This document shows, in pieces, positions 51,777 through 64,000 of a DNA stretch of 64,000 nucleotides. Below the pieces are notes generated by a model. That model was not told where the DNA came from. It did no database searches and was given only the letters and a program-made list of their open reading frames with translations. This DNA comes from Dipylidium caninum (taxonomy: Eukaryota; Platyhelminthes; Cestoda; Cyclophyllidea; Dipylidiidae): contig QEYB01000311.1 of the NCBI GenBank assembly GCA_017562135.1, positions 1 through 64,000 on the forward strand, read 5' to 3'. Every line of letters begins with the position of its first letter. Positions within the stretch are counted from its first letter, which is position 1. A program made the position numbers and the translations under genes.

Positions 51777-52473
51777 TCAGTTATCAGCTGATATCGTTTT
51801 CTCATCGTCCGGGCGAAGTTGATAGATGGAAGGATCATCTAGTAGTTCAGTAAGAACCGCCGCTCTCCTGGGTTCTCTAATCACCGGCTTCCAGGCGTAC
51901 CCTTTACTACACCATCGGACACCATCTGACGCATTTGTGACGACGAGGAAGGCCATGGAGGCCACGATTTGGGTGAAGTTTGGGGCCCACGGATCCTTCG
52001 CTTACCTTGAGGACTGCTGTCGTTTTGCTCCTTCAACACCTCGTCTCCGAGCTTTTGAAGTACTCGTCACTCGCTACGTCCAATTATCTTCATACCGAAG
52101 ACGCCACTGAACTCCTGGCGATGCCGCAGAGCTGATGCGTAACTCGGCACCTGCAGAGTTTGTCCAAACATCACCATAACACTCCACTAAGAGGAGACAC
52201 GGTGCCCCCTAAGTTAATCGGAATTTGAGAGAGGAGAGCAGATCGTTGAAGCTGTAATTTCTGAATATCCGTATTTAGAGAAGGTGGGACTTTAACAAAA
52301 AGTTGGACGAAGGAGATAACAGCTCCAAGTCCACCGTGAGAAGGTGTTGGAAGGTACCAAGAATCCATCAGCTTAGCGCCCGAGAAGAGTACTTCGGCGA
52401 TTCTGAGGAGTGATATGTTTTTCTCGCTCGGAAGAATGGAAACTGTTCCATCAGGGGAAAGGGAAAAACTAAC
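51777..52473 (-). CDS. Teneurin terminal exon with several frame breaks
   Basis: Starts after a 39-nt intron (52474-52512; GTAAGT..TTTAG). The opening frame reads SLSPDGTVSILPSEKNISLL and continues to PINLGGTVSP. Beyond that, similarity to the teneurin C-terminus continues but moves between frames at about 52205-52209 (a G5 run), 52080-52085, 52064-52068 and 51985-51992: one extra base and three missing bases. Matching blocks are AELRISSAAS with WRLRYED, RVLQKLGDEVLKEQND, WAPNFTQIVAS, and finally AVLTELLDDPSIYQLRPDDE before TGA at 51779-51777. The exon length is 3n+1, which agrees with that indel count. Taken literally, the frame ends early at a TGA near 52171. Confidence 0.75.
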
Positions 52474-55400
52474 CTAAAGCATTGAAAATTTCATTTCTGT
52501 TCCACAACTTACATCGTCACCAAAGACTGGGGGGATTTTCTTTATCTTCAACTTCGGACAAGTTTCATCAAACAACATAGATAAAGGTGTATTCGATGTT
52601 ACTCTAGTTGCATGGACAATTCCGAGGCGTTCCAATTGATCGTTCATGCGTCTAGCTTGTTGAAGGCGTCTTGAAGTTGTTACTACACCTTGACTACACT
52701 TCATAGGTAGGTAGTTATATTCTCTCTCCATAAATGGAGATGAAACAACTCCAGTTTCCGGTTGAAGACGTGGAAAGAGACGATGGATTCCACGATCAAG
52801 ACCACGTAACCACCAGGCAGGACCTTGTACTGCTTGCTGTAATCGAGTTATTGGATCCAGAGCACTGTTCTCAGAGAATACTGTGTGAAGGTCTAGAGCC
52901 TGTGGCTGACTGTGAAGGCGTTTAAGGCGTGAAGTGACAGCTCGACGCCAATCGGGACTTGTCAAAGTGGCCCCTAGGGGATCATAAGCCTGCCACGTGG
53001 GGGTGTGAAACAGGAATCCTGTGTGTGGGTCCATAAGAGCACCACGATAGCCAAGAGGAACGATGAAATCGTCCGAAATCGGGGTGGTAGTAAACCCACG
53101 ATTCAGTAAACGTCGGCCTCCGGTTGCACTGTATTCGGCCGTCCAAAGAATCTTAGTGGAAGAACAACACCCCTATCCAATACTGCGAGTATGTAGAAAT
53201 AAAAGTAAGACATCCCCCCACTACCGTAACCAAGTTAATAACCGAATAAACTCGTTGAAAACACTGAAGACAAGCATTTTTTCAACAGTTTCGCCACTAC
53301 TACTTGATTCAAATTTAGTGGTGCAAATGGGTGAAAATATGTACAATGGAGGTAGAAGTTTAAATAAATTCGCATTAGCTTAAGACCTCAAAAAACAGTG
53401 GTTAGGAAAAACTTGATAGTAGATAAAACGAGGAATTGGTCTCGCTGCTTCGGTGTTGTGATTTGTACATTATGCAAATAAAAGGAAATTAATGAGCCCC
53501 TCCTGTTGCCACCTATACGAATAGTTGATCTCCGGATCGTAAGAAAAGCAACTAACAGAGGTATTGAAATGTAATTAAGATATGACAGTCCACGAAGCTT
53601 GTTTAGGGAAAAGACGAGGGCGTCAAAAGTGGGTACCAAATCGAATTATACAGATGCTTTCAAGCGTAGGATAAACTGCTTTTAGCATCTCGATTAGGAA
53701 AGTAATAAGTCGACTGCCTCACTATTTGACCAGACTTCGGTTTCGGTCATGGGTATGAAAATTTCATCCACCCTGCAGTCCTTTGGGCAGTTACTTCAGC
53801 ACAGTGATGCAGCGTCCATATCGTGAATAATTAATGCATCACCTGCTTGTCGTACGACAAAGGTACACGAGAAGAACGGCTCTGTGTGACGTGCCGTTGG
53901 GTATCACTACACAAAACAAGCATTCACATTACAGGACACGAGCACATAAAACCTTGACAAGTCGGCGCACCTTTGATAGGCCAGACATTTGTTTTACGAG
54001 AATTCAGTCGTACTAACAACATTCTCTCTGTCCAGGCCATCTGTCCAAATATTAATCAAATACTGTTAATGTATAAGCGCATAATTTAGTAAAGTATTTC
54101 AAAAAATTACTTTGAACTTAGTTCTTTTGTGTCCCCCGTGAGATGCATAGGGGACGCCTTTTACTTTAAAAGCTCTCATAATTTTGCATTCACACATTCA
54201 AAGTGTTGATCATGAAGTTTAAACGCTTGTCTTCTCACTTTTAATTGAGATTACGTACTCATAAAACAACATCAGCGTCACCTGTGCGAAATTCAGTCTG
54301 GCAATGATAGCATAGAATCCTAGTCCATGCTTACTAAGTTATTACCAATGATAAAAATATTGGGAGGGGGGTCTGGGGGTGGAAGCTCCGCACGGCTTTC
54401 TCTGAAATATAATGGCTAACATCAAATAAAAAATTTCTAATTCTGTTTGACCAAAATATGGGGGAAATAGAAATATGGAGATTCTACCTTTTCGTCACCA
54501 TAGAGAGCAATGGGTGAGCCCTCTGTGTCAGTAACGACGACGTAACATCTTTTCGGTGTAAAATTCAAAAATCCTCAGCGGCAGATAAGCCACTCCTCTT
54601 ATAGCATAAAGATGGCCCGTTTCTTGTTCATAGGTCAGAAAGTACGCTTTGCCTCTCCCATGGTGGAAAAAAGACGTCAAACGATTGCGGTGTTGTGGAT
54701 GAGCGTAAAAGAATTGGACCATATCATCAATTGCCAATGTGTTTCGTAGCACCACCAGACGGTCTTCAGAATCGTAGAGAAATTGAACTGCGTAATCCAT
54801 CAAAAAACCCATTTCCTGGGGATAGCAGGCGTTTTCAAGTCCATTGCAAAAGTTTTCATCAGAAATAATCCGTTGATTCTGACGCCATTGACCTTCCTCC
54901 GTAACCGAGGGCGTAACTCGCCGTTCCACCCACCGGAGCAGACCCTTGCTGTCGTACTCAAATAGATCCTCAACGTTTCGCGAGTCTTGCAACCGACGTT
55001 CAACCAAACAACTGTCCTCATCGAAGACATATCTCCATTTGCCAAAACTTGAGACAAGACCACGTTCGTATAAGAATTTGGTCGAGATGTGTTTGCTCTC
55101 ACTATTCCCCGCTTTAGCGAACTGTGAATCGGAGATGTATTGGCGAAGGTCTGAAATCCTGGATTCCTCATTGTAGACCACTTGTAAATGACTTCGACGA
55201 CTGGATCCAACGATTTCATGGTCGATGCCTTCAACACGACCTCCAGGACCCCGTTCTGTAGTGAGTGTGAATTGGGACATTCTCTGTTGTTTCAAGATCC
55301 ATGTCGGAAGGAAGGAGGGTACCGCCTGGCATACATGAAGGTCGCATTAATTATTGCTTCTTGACGTTTTTGATTCCTTGAATGGAATAAACTAATTAGC

Positions 55401-58400
55401 GGGACGACATATCTTTTTTAATACAATGCATTGACAAAGTCAACAACCAGGTGTTCAGAAAGCTGCAAATAATAAAATAATTGAAAATTGCCAATTTATT
55501 TTCTCTAATCAAAGAAGTGAATGGCGCCGAGATACGACAAGAGAAGATTAGGAGCAAAGCAAAGCACTAAAACATTGGCATGGAATTTTGACTTCATATG
55601 GCCATTAGATAAATTATTCATTTAGTTTCTTTGCTTTAAGAAAACTGACCTTATTAATTACCTCTGAGAAGCTCCTTTATAGAACATGGGGTCGCCTTAA
55701 CCATAAAAATGGTTGGTGAATCTGCGCAAATCAGGCCAGGAATAGGACATAGGACTCTGAGCCCTGTGAAGTTGCTGAAACGCCCCACCTACGTTATATT
55801 CAAGACACTTAGATATAACATAGTTAAAATCATGACGTTATGCTCAGCTCGTGAGTGACGTCGTGATCTCTGAGGTGGAGCAGTTAACCGGAGAGGGGAG
55901 GTGGGGGAATGTTGAGGCAAAGATTGACTGGGGGAGAAGTATGGAATAGAATAACATTTAAATGAGTAAGCTCCGCAGTTAGGAGAAAAGTGTATTTTGG
56001 CTATTGTGCAATGTTCAATTTTCTGTAAATTTACCTGATGCAGAGACACAGCTAAAAGACGTCCAGAACTGTCAAAACGTCGATTCAATCGGAGACCTCC
56101 TTCATTCCAAACCAGAGCCGTTGAAAGACCTTCTCGAAAGAAACTAACACCCAATGAATTGATAGAATAACCAGCCCAATTGTTGAAGGTCATATGAGAG
56201 CGATGACACCATAGCGGGGAGAAAGAGGCATGTTGGAAAAGACAAGAACGAATACCGGATACCTATGAATAATTGACAGTTATAGATTATTCAAGTAGAG
56301 ACAGTAGAATGTACTGAAGAAGACACCTACCACCTACCACGAAACTGTGGTCGTACTCATATTCATAGCTGTAACCCATGGGTCTTCCATGCTCTGAATC
56401 TGGTCTTCGAGTGCCAGCAAGGTTAATCTCACCTCTGACATGGGTAACTAGTGTTCCAGCGCCAAAATGACGCCTCTCAAACACTTCGAATTCGTTGATA
56501 GCGTCTTTGAGACTAACAAAAGTTGAATCGGTCAGTTCTTCACGATCCCATTGTATCTGAACATTGTCATAAATGATGAGACGTTTTTCCCACAGACGAT
56601 TGACACGGCGCCCCGAAGGCCAGGTGAAACGCGCCAGTGGATACCCGACAGAAGTTGACGAGGGCTTAATCCGCGTCTCCCAGTCGAAGATAAAAGTCGC
56701 AACATTTGGAGATCCTGCCTCGAGAGCCCATGGAACGAGAGTTAAACGCTCCACACCGAGGCTTGTAAAAAGGGAAAAGGTTCGGTAGAAACCGAGCGGT
56801 GTGATGATGTGTGAGAGACCACTTTCACCGGTAACAGCGTTTTTCTTGTAAACAAGGCGGTAGGTTCCCACTCCACTGACCGAAATTTCTGTGGGCTGAT
56901 AAGGGAAGAAGCGGGCGAAAAGTTAGACAACCAAGTGAATCAACGAGCGATTCATGCGAAAATATTTTGCAGCAAGGACACATACTGAAACAAAAATACT
57001 CAAGGGTCATTTCGATATCCACGGTTCACCACAATGCTAGCCACGAGGTACGGCCTTCAATATATGTGAAAAAGGTAACGGACCGTTGGGCAAGAAGAGT
57101 CGCACCTATGGAATAATCCTCCAATTTAACTTCCTAAGAGACAGTTGACATGGCACTTCGCACGATCACCGAATACACCCGCAGTTTTGATTACTTGACC
57201 AAAATAATTTGGATTTCCCGTATCCTAAGTTCTCTCATACGTGGAAATCTCTCATTCATCATAAGAAATGGTTTCCGATTACGGTTCAGGCACAGGAGAG
57301 GTGATTCTACACTGCCTCATTTGCAGGGAAGAATTTGACAAAGAACTTTGTTTTCTTTCTTCTCCGAAATTAAGGCAACATTTCGCTTCTTAAGCCCTAC
57401 TATTTCGAGCACAATAAACTGGACTAAAGTAAATAGCAAGTCACCTATTCGGCAATGTGACAACTTCGGGTATCACGCTGTATGACCACGGTCCAGGAAA
57501 AGGGCGTCCCTTTCCCCCTTCACCTCCCCCTCTACCTCTCCTTCTCCCTCCTTCGTCCCCACGGCGACTTACTGCCTGCTGCGGTTAATTCCACTTATTC
57601 GGCAACCAAATACTGAACTTACTTCAGTGTTTCCACTCTAACAAAACAGGTACACATGGCTTATGAGCTATTTCCGTTGTCAACACCTCATCTCTGGCCT
57701 AGTTACATTCGGTTCGTGACGGGTCAACGGGCCAAATATGTCCACGCAGTGTAGTGTAGTGGTAAGGACAACGCAGTAAAATCGTCGGGTCTTCCTTCTT
57801 TTGTTCCACACGCTCTGTTCCTGTTACATTTAACTATGGGGAAACGCGGTCCCTACGAGACGGGAACAGAAGGTAAACAGGAGGCAGGGGGTGAGACGCT
57901 CAGGGTCTTTTTTCTTTTATTATAAGACTACATTTTACTTGCCTCTCATTTTGTTGGTCCAAAATATCAGTGCAGCCTAGTAGTAATGTGTTCGTTCTCT
58001 CACCATCACCATTCTCATTCATATCCCAGGCAGGAAGCACAATGAAACAGCATGACGTGTACGACTAGACCGTATGAAATGCCGAGCGGCACATTTCCAC
58101 GCATTTGGTGATGCGATACCAAATAAACACAAGAAAGTGGGCGTTGGATCCTCTGGTATCATTTCACCGACCTTTTGACACGCCGATCTGCGATTACGTT
58201 ACACACACTCACCTGGTGATGGAGAATGGGGCTCTGATAGTCGAAGACCAGAGTGTTTAGCGTGCTACCAATTTCAGCTGTTCGCAGACGCCGTCTCGAG
58301 TCATAACTTAGTCGGTAGTTTGAGGCTCCCCAAAAGGCTTCTTTCAGCTGGCCTTCCCTGCAACACAAAAGGAAGAGACTATCGGGAGGATTAAGTCAAT

Positions 58401-61400
58401 AATACTTGGGCACAGGAGCTGCGGCAGAGTTCTACTTTTGTTGCTCCACTTGATTTTCCCGAAGGAGAATATGCGTTGGACTGTTAACGAGACTCCAGTG
58501 GGGAGGGGGCGGAGGGCAACACTAACGATGCTCTAAACAGGTGGCTCCCCGCTGCGTCAGATGGACTGGTCATGTGGAGTCAAGTCTTATGCCTTTTTGG
58601 CATCTTGGCTGCCCTCTCCTTCTCCCACGACCTGCATAGAAAGCGGTAGCACACGGCACCAATGCAGGGCTCATGTCGGCCGAGGATGTCCGTCGCGTTG
58701 GGGAGTTGTAAACAGGCTTACAGACACACACGCACGCGCACACGACGCACCAGTGAGTCATGCATGGAGTACCGGCGCGCGCTCGAGTGTACACGCGAGC
58801 GTGTGTGTGTGGTCAGCGCTAACATACCCCGTTGTCACAACTTTACCGCCATACCAGTCGTCACCCTCATCAAATCGTCTAATCTTAACGCAAAGCAAAC
58901 CAACGCACCACATGCGGCCAACCCAACCCCACCCAAAACCAAGTTGACCTCACATTCGCATCTACGCACTGCGGGTACTAGCGCAATCGTGACCACAAAT
59001 AGGCTGGCCACCGATCTGGCCTACTCAGTGTACCTAATTAGCCACCGGCTTGTCTACCTGTCTCCCATCTCTCTGGTTTTTCGTGTTACTCTCTCTCTCT
59101 CTGTTCCATCAATCCCTGCGGTTGGTACAAGTTTGTCCTGTCCTTGGCTCACACCCACTCTTACAGCCAATCCGAGTCTCGTGGTTCTGACCTCAAGGAG
59201 GCTCTCTCTATCCTCCAAGTTTCATCTCTTCCTCCTCACCCCCTTCACGACCACCCCGTCCATCGCCACATCTCACCTATCATAGTAAGGCACAATGACG
59301 GTGTAAGAGAGATCTGCAAGACCAATTATCGTGCTGGGTCCGAGTTGCCAAACTCGACTTGCTCTACATTCACCTGTCAAAATCTACATTCAATGGGATC
59401 ACTGCACCCTAAAAGCCTTCCTTAACCGACTTCCACAAACTCTGAAGCCGAGGGACTACAGTTGCAAACCACTTGGTGATAGGGTATACAGACATAAGTT
59501 GACATTGAGAGCATGGCATACGAAAAGAATTTAGGCACACACACACACATACACAGTCGAAAAATCGCCCAGATGTTGTCAGGGAATTAGAAATTAGGAA
59601 GCATCACAGTATAGCAACACTCACGTCGGAAAAAAGAGGAAGCAGGGACATTGTTAACCGATTCCTACCATTCTGCACCTTCTCGTTTAGGACACCGAGG
59701 TAGATGCAACATACTGATTATTTCCATGTTTCCCCTTTTTTTGATCGCCCTTCAAGGGGACCGGTATACAAATGAATAAATAATGTTTGAGAGAGAGCGA
59801 GAGTCACGGTAAGAGAGAGTGGAAATAACAAGTCACTGCAGTGTACCGGATTGCACTGACCAAATTGGGTCTGTGATAGCTGAAAAACCTGTCGCCAACA
59901 CTAGTGACCGGCCTTGGTGCTTCCGAATGAGCCTCCCAACTAGTGCGTTGGTCTTTGCTACTGCACATGAAGTCATGTATCCATTCCCCACTTCTTCTAC
60001 TCCCGCATCTTACCTTTCCCGTGCCTTCCGATTCATTACCTTTTTCCGTCCTCTGTTTTTCCAACACCACTGTCAAAGCAACTGCATTTAGTGGTGATTA
60101 TCCGTGGGTGGGAGAGAAGTAGACGAAGCATGATATGTGCATAGGAATGTGTGGGGTGTTCGTACCTCTGTGCAGGTGTTCGTCCATCACTCTGGATCCA
60201 CTGGGCAAGTAGACTAACCTTGTGGGAGAATCTGATAACCCACTGAGGTCATCGACCATCAATCATTCCTCCCTCCTTCCCCACTCTTCCCCTCCACTTA
60301 CCATCTCGCCACCGAAACCACGTGTCCATTTGAGCGTAAACACCACTTTTTCACCCTCCCCTCCACGAAACGGTCTATAGTTGCCACTCCACTGGGCGCT
60401 GGTCCCACCAATGAAACGACGCGAAAAAGCATGCCCTCTGTAAAATTGCCTCGTGGGAAGCAAAGCGGACTCCTTTTTCCCTGCCAGACTTACACAACGG
60501 CGGTGCACCGCTGTGAGCCATTAATTTCTGGTGGGATAGTGCTACGGGCGGCGTGTTTTATTGCCGTTTTCCATGCACTGCTTGCCTCCCTCCCTGCCTA
60601 ATGCACGATACTCTTTTCACGTTTATTTGGGGAATGATTTATTCTTTTTTGGCTGTCAATATCCCACCGTCTGAGGGCGTGGCAAATCATCTAGAGCTGT
60701 AGGCGACTTGGTTGTCGCGACCACATCGAATCTACGGTGCCATCATACCTGGCTCTTTCCCTATCCCCACCTTAATTATCTCGGCAAGAGACATTAACCA
60801 TCGATCGTTGTTTTCATCATCAGGTCGTTATAATCAGTAACTGTTCCTCCGCAAGAAGCGATTCGTTTGAGGAAATTAACATTGGTCTAAGCGAATTCAT
60901 AACATTAACCTTAACGGAACCTGGGCCAAATTCTCCACTTTTTATAGTAACCGTAGCAACAAAGTTTCGTCCTTGATTCCCATAACAGGTATGTCGAAAT
61001 CTTTTGTCACAGAGGAATTTCCTCCAAAGTGCCTAACTTCAGCGTTAATACAAATTTTTCATCGACAGTTACCTGTTATGAATATGAAAACAACGTAGTC
61101 AAGAGCTATTAGCACCATTTCGTTGGGTTTTCAAGATGCGTCGGCGCAATTTTCTCGATTTACTTATGCGGGCGCAGCATCCTCAAAGGGAATTCGAGCG
61201 TCTACCTCAAAGTGCAGCCAGATGACACGCATTTGGCCACAGAAATATGAATTTAAAAATGCAAACATTAAGCTAAATGTGTACCACTGCAGGAATTCTT
61301 CGCTAATGACTAGGCACACAAATCGAGACCTAAAAAACTGTACCGTGTATAGACAATGCGAAGAGGAGCCAGTACTGGATCTTGAGTGCTGGTTCTCGAA

Positions 61401-64000
61401 GCACTTGCATTGAACACTGCCGACATATCGACAAAACCGGAGTGCGGGGTTGCGACAAGGGGTTCGGTAGCGAAGGTAATGGGTTGCATATTTACATTGT
61501 ACGTTATCTGCAGAAGCAACCTGTCTGAGACTGGACTTCTGAAAGTTTCTGTTCGTGATTCGTGGTCCAGAGTTACTGAAAGAATCGGTTGTCCATTGAT
61601 CTGAAAATTTTAGCAAAGTGTGATATGACGTACAGTTCTGAGAGATTTCAGTAATGCAGATGGGCGGCAACGCCGCATATTTAAAGTTTTGGAATTCAAA
61701 AAATAAGACAAAAATGTAGATTAAAAACATACTGAGAGCGTTTTGCGAGTTTTTTGGATGGTATTTTCAGAAGTAAGGTCCCTTTGTCCCCGTCCAAGGA
61801 ATAGAGAGGAAGACGGACGACTAGAAATCTGAGAGAGCTTGCGCTGTCGCACAGAGGCTTCAACAATTCCAATATCTTGATTGTTTATTCCAAAGATATC
61901 AAAACTTGACATCACCCTACAATACACCTGTTATGTAATTCCGACAAATAAAGTATATTATTCAGGGAAAGGACACATTGCTTACAAGTTTTCGATAAGT
62001 CGAGGTCCCTGGGTTGACTTATTCACCGTGGAAGGGGAGAAGCCTTTTGTTGAAAGAAGATGTTCAGAAGACTGCGGTTGAACATACATTTGAATGCGTC
62101 TACCAATCTGCCAGGAGGCATGATTTTCAGCTACTTCGAGAGGACTAAAGGGTAGTTCAAGCCTTTCAAAGAGAACCTCCTGAGCACCTCCACAATACGT
62201 CAACTTTACAACTTCACAATTTTGTGCAGAGGTCATTGATATCTCTCTGGAACCTACATAAGGATAAAGAAAATAAGATGGAAAAAAGGGGAAGAATTAA
62301 ATACATCTTTCGTCAACCCAAACTCACGGGTGATTTCGAAAATCCCGTCGCCTCTTTTCACGCTTCCCCATTTCTGCAAGAAGTATGACCATCCAGAGGG
62401 TAAATAAATAGTTTTGAGATTGCCATTCGCCGGAGAATACGAGGCCACATAGGGTAAAGAACTGGAACTTGTCCATATTTTAGACAGCTGACCCCCTTTA
62501 GAATATTCGTACCGAAAGAGACCTCCGAACGGACTGGCTATCGAACCAAAACCCCTATTCATTGGTGCACTCGTTAGGTTGTAAGCTTCGCCTAAAAAGT
62601 GAATAGGTGTATGTACATCTCAAGGGCGTTTTATCACCGCAGAAGTATCAAAATATCTTCCCACTGATACCTATTGAGCATTATCGGGGAAAACAGTGAT
62701 GAGAATGTAATGTACTAGTGCATCGAATAGTTAGTTTGCAAGTGTATTGAGTAATAGTGACTGCCAAAATTGTTGAAGTAATGACCAAAATATCTCAACG
62801 GTCAGAGTGACATTCAAATGGTCAGACATTTTTTTTGTTAAAACAAGTTGATCTTATCCTCTTTTGGCCGGTATAATCACCTGGATTTAAGTTATTAAAT
62901 TCAAGGGCCGCCTAGTAGGACATGGAAAGTGTCTGAATGCTGATGACAAATCCTGCTGGCTAGGCCGATAGTTTTCTTCTGAACACGGTGGCAAATATTC
63001 TTGTAAAAATTGGTCCAAAGTGTAAAATGTCGATTTAGTGTTAATAATACTCAACACGAAGTGAATCAGAGGGAGGCGAATGACTTCCACAAATGATTCA
63101 CCAATATTTGCAATTTCAGGAGCCTAATCCACATTTTCAGCACCGATAATAAAGAAAGACTATTTATATTGGAGTGATTCACGTGCATTTACAAACAGTT
63201 CTACGCTAATCTTCTTCACCACTATTTAATCGTAAATATGCGTGAAGAAATTTGGCTTGGACATCACGAGAAAAAAAAAAGTCATGAGATAAAGCACCGC
63301 GCACCTGTGTTCAAAATAATTTGTTGGGGAAATCCAAGGGAACTTCTCTTGAGTGATATCTCCGACGCTCTTATACGTGCTGAAGAGAGCCACCGGTTTC
63401 CAGAAAATGAGAATGAAGAGAAGCGGTGTCGTGTTAAAGCGTCAATAACACCTTCCATCCTACCCTGTTTATCAAAAACCAGAGTTTCTAAAGCTTTCCG
63501 CTGTATGAAGTACCTCCCGTTATCAGCCAGTTGCGGAGGACTGGAACGCACAACAAACACCGCGTTGTGTCCAGCATCCGCAACGAATACCTCGTCAAAG
63601 ATACCCACTGTGATAGAAGTGATGTTGCCAAAGTGAAAATCAAGAGCGGGGTGTTCAGTCAGTAGAGTAACCTGACTGTAAGATGAAGGCCTCTTGAAGG
63701 GGTGAAGAAGGCGAGACTTCCCCGTTGTGGTACTCATGGCTCCAGCAAAAAGGTATAAGCGACCGTCGCAACGACGGATCCAGAGAACATCCGATTCGGC
63801 AATATATAACTCGCCAAGGGAAGAAAATCCGATACCACGTATTTCTGAGAACTCGACGTCAATGGCAAAGGGTGATTTAGAGGTTTCAGAGAAGGCGCCA
63901 AAGGAGGATGAGGTTGGTTTCGGTGTAGAAGAGGTGTGAGACTTGCATCCTGGAAGGTGGCCAGCAGCTAACGAAACCATTCGACTTGCCAAGTGTAGAC
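51777..64000 (-). CDS. Teneurin, 3' part, at least 12 exons, runs off the right edge
   Basis: Teneurins are large type II membrane proteins that act in synaptic partner recognition, binding latrophilin and other teneurins. Only the extracellular C-terminal part is present. Exons in transcript order: beyond 64000-63305, 62591-62328, 62244-61986, 61916-61733, 61600-61344, 60437-60302, 58357-58213, 56895-56338, 56262-56035, 55325-54488, 53151-52513, 52473-51777. The first carries NHL-propeller repeats (GELYIAESDVLWIRR; FDEVFVADAGHNAVFVV). The next nine carry the YD/RHS shell (LFRYEYSKGGQLSKIW; RRFDSSGRLLAVSLHQ; FEYDSKGLLRWVERR; YVVVTDTEGSPIALYG). Exon 53151 has the conserved turn RGALMDPHTGFLFH, which ends the RHS core. 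The last exon has the TCAP-like end TELLDDPSIYQL. Phases agree throughout except between 60302 (phase 0) and 58357 (needs phase 2), so one exon there is unplaced. N-terminal cytoplasmic, transmembrane and EGF regions lie outside the window. Confidence 0.95.
53152..54487 (-). other. Teneurin intron, 1.3 kb
   Basis: Lies between donor GTAGAA (54487) and acceptor CCACTAAG (53152). It is AT-rich and no additional exon is required, since phases on both sides agree once the extra base in the preceding exon is allowed for. Nothing else recognised. Confidence 0.6.
56896..58212 (-). other. Teneurin intron, 1.3 kb
   Basis: Lies between donor GTGAGT (58212) and acceptor CTTATCAG (56896), both in phase 0. 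Contains a pyrimidine-rich patch (about 57500-57560) and, near 57752, the plus-strand motif GTGTAGTGGTAAGG resembling a tRNA A-box. No exon needed or seen. Confidence 0.55.
58358..60301 (-). other. GC-rich teneurin intron, probably hiding one exon
   Basis: Flanked by the donor GTAAGT after 60302 and the acceptor TTGTTGCAG before 58357. The phases (0 and 2) cannot be joined directly, and about 60 residues of the YD shell are missing compared with other teneurins, so an exon should be here. Composition is unusually rich in G+C and C+T, with CA/GT and CGCG runs around 58725-58815 and 59530-59545. Long plus-strand open frames here, up to 207 codons, appear to be a composition effect. Confidence 0.5.
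58725..58815. repeat. Alternating purine-pyrimidine block with a near-perfect 22-bp palindrome
   Basis: Runs of CA, CG and GT alternate through this block. At 58780-58801 the sequence CGCTCGAGTGTACACGCGAGCG is a palindrome with one mismatched pair, followed by GTGTGTGTGTGG. Such sequence is prone to left-handed or cruciform structure. It lies within a teneurin intron. Confidence 0.7.
63305..64000 (-). CDS. Teneurin exon with NHL repeats, open to the window edge
   Basis: An open frame of at least 231 codons ending at donor GTGCGC (63304) in phase 1. It encodes two clear NHL-type blades (IGFSSLGELYIAESDVLWIR and ITVGIFDEVFVADAGHNAVF) separated by a loop, then the transition into the YD shell (ALETLVFDKQGRMEGVI). 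In teneurins the NHL propeller sits between the EGF/Ig-like region and the YD barrel, which fits this position. The exon start lies beyond 64000. Confidence 0.9.

Noticed and set aside
51829..52010. An intron starting at GTAAGC (about 52002) in the last teneurin exon
   Set aside because: The donor is strong, but teneurin similarity with exact spacing from EQ to the conserved W continues straight through it, which fits a missing base instead.
58662..59285. A 207-codon plus-strand open frame within the teneurin intron
   Set aside because: Low-complexity Ser/Thr/Leu/Pro composition from C+T-rich DNA, no family resemblance, and antisense to a well-supported gene.

Overview
This is animal nuclear DNA. 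Coding exons are short and joined by canonical GT..AG introns, and the proteins are metazoan adhesion and signalling families: kindlin, a protocadherin and a teneurin. Introns are a mixture of very short ones (32 nt in the adenylosuccinate lyase gene, 39 nt in the teneurin gene) and multi-kilobase ones. That mixture, an AT-leaning composition and wide spacing between genes suggest a flatworm, most likely a tapeworm. The taxon is an inference, not something the sequence proves.

Layout, left to right. Bases 1-176 are a CTCCT microsatellite. A kindlin/fermitin gene (minus strand, 832-3340) lies in one intron-free block with several breaks in its reading frame. It has a plausible TATA-less promoter behind it, with CCAAT boxes and an NRF-1-like palindrome. 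A complete eight-exon adenylosuccinate lyase gene (minus, 6733-9893) follows; its splice phases all agree and give 485 residues. Next is an unrecognised four-exon gene (minus, 10655-12437). The stretch 12.4-24.6 kb is mostly gene-poor, with a few convincing but unidentified minus-strand exons near 19-20 kb.

A six-exon protocadherin gene (plus, 24670-40955; 1275 residues, seven cadherin repeats, one membrane span, a long cytoplasmic tail) fills the centre. Its last exon sits between two arms of a nearly identical inverted repeat of about 0.9 kb (39302-40199 and 42941-43815). Bases 43.8-51.8 kb show no gene I can support. The right end, from 51777 to beyond the window edge, is the 3' two-thirds of a teneurin gene (minus strand): NHL repeats, the YD/RHS shell, and the C-terminal region ending in a TCAP-like segment. 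The terminal teneurin exon is conserved in content but carries about four single-base frame breaks.

The genes do not form an operon. Kindlin (integrin activation), protocadherin and teneurin (cell-cell recognition) share an adhesion theme, while adenylosuccinate lyase is a purine-pathway housekeeping enzyme. The features most worth a second look are the inverted repeat around the protocadherin tail exon, the clustered one-base frame breaks in two conserved genes, and the two multi-exon genes I could not name.
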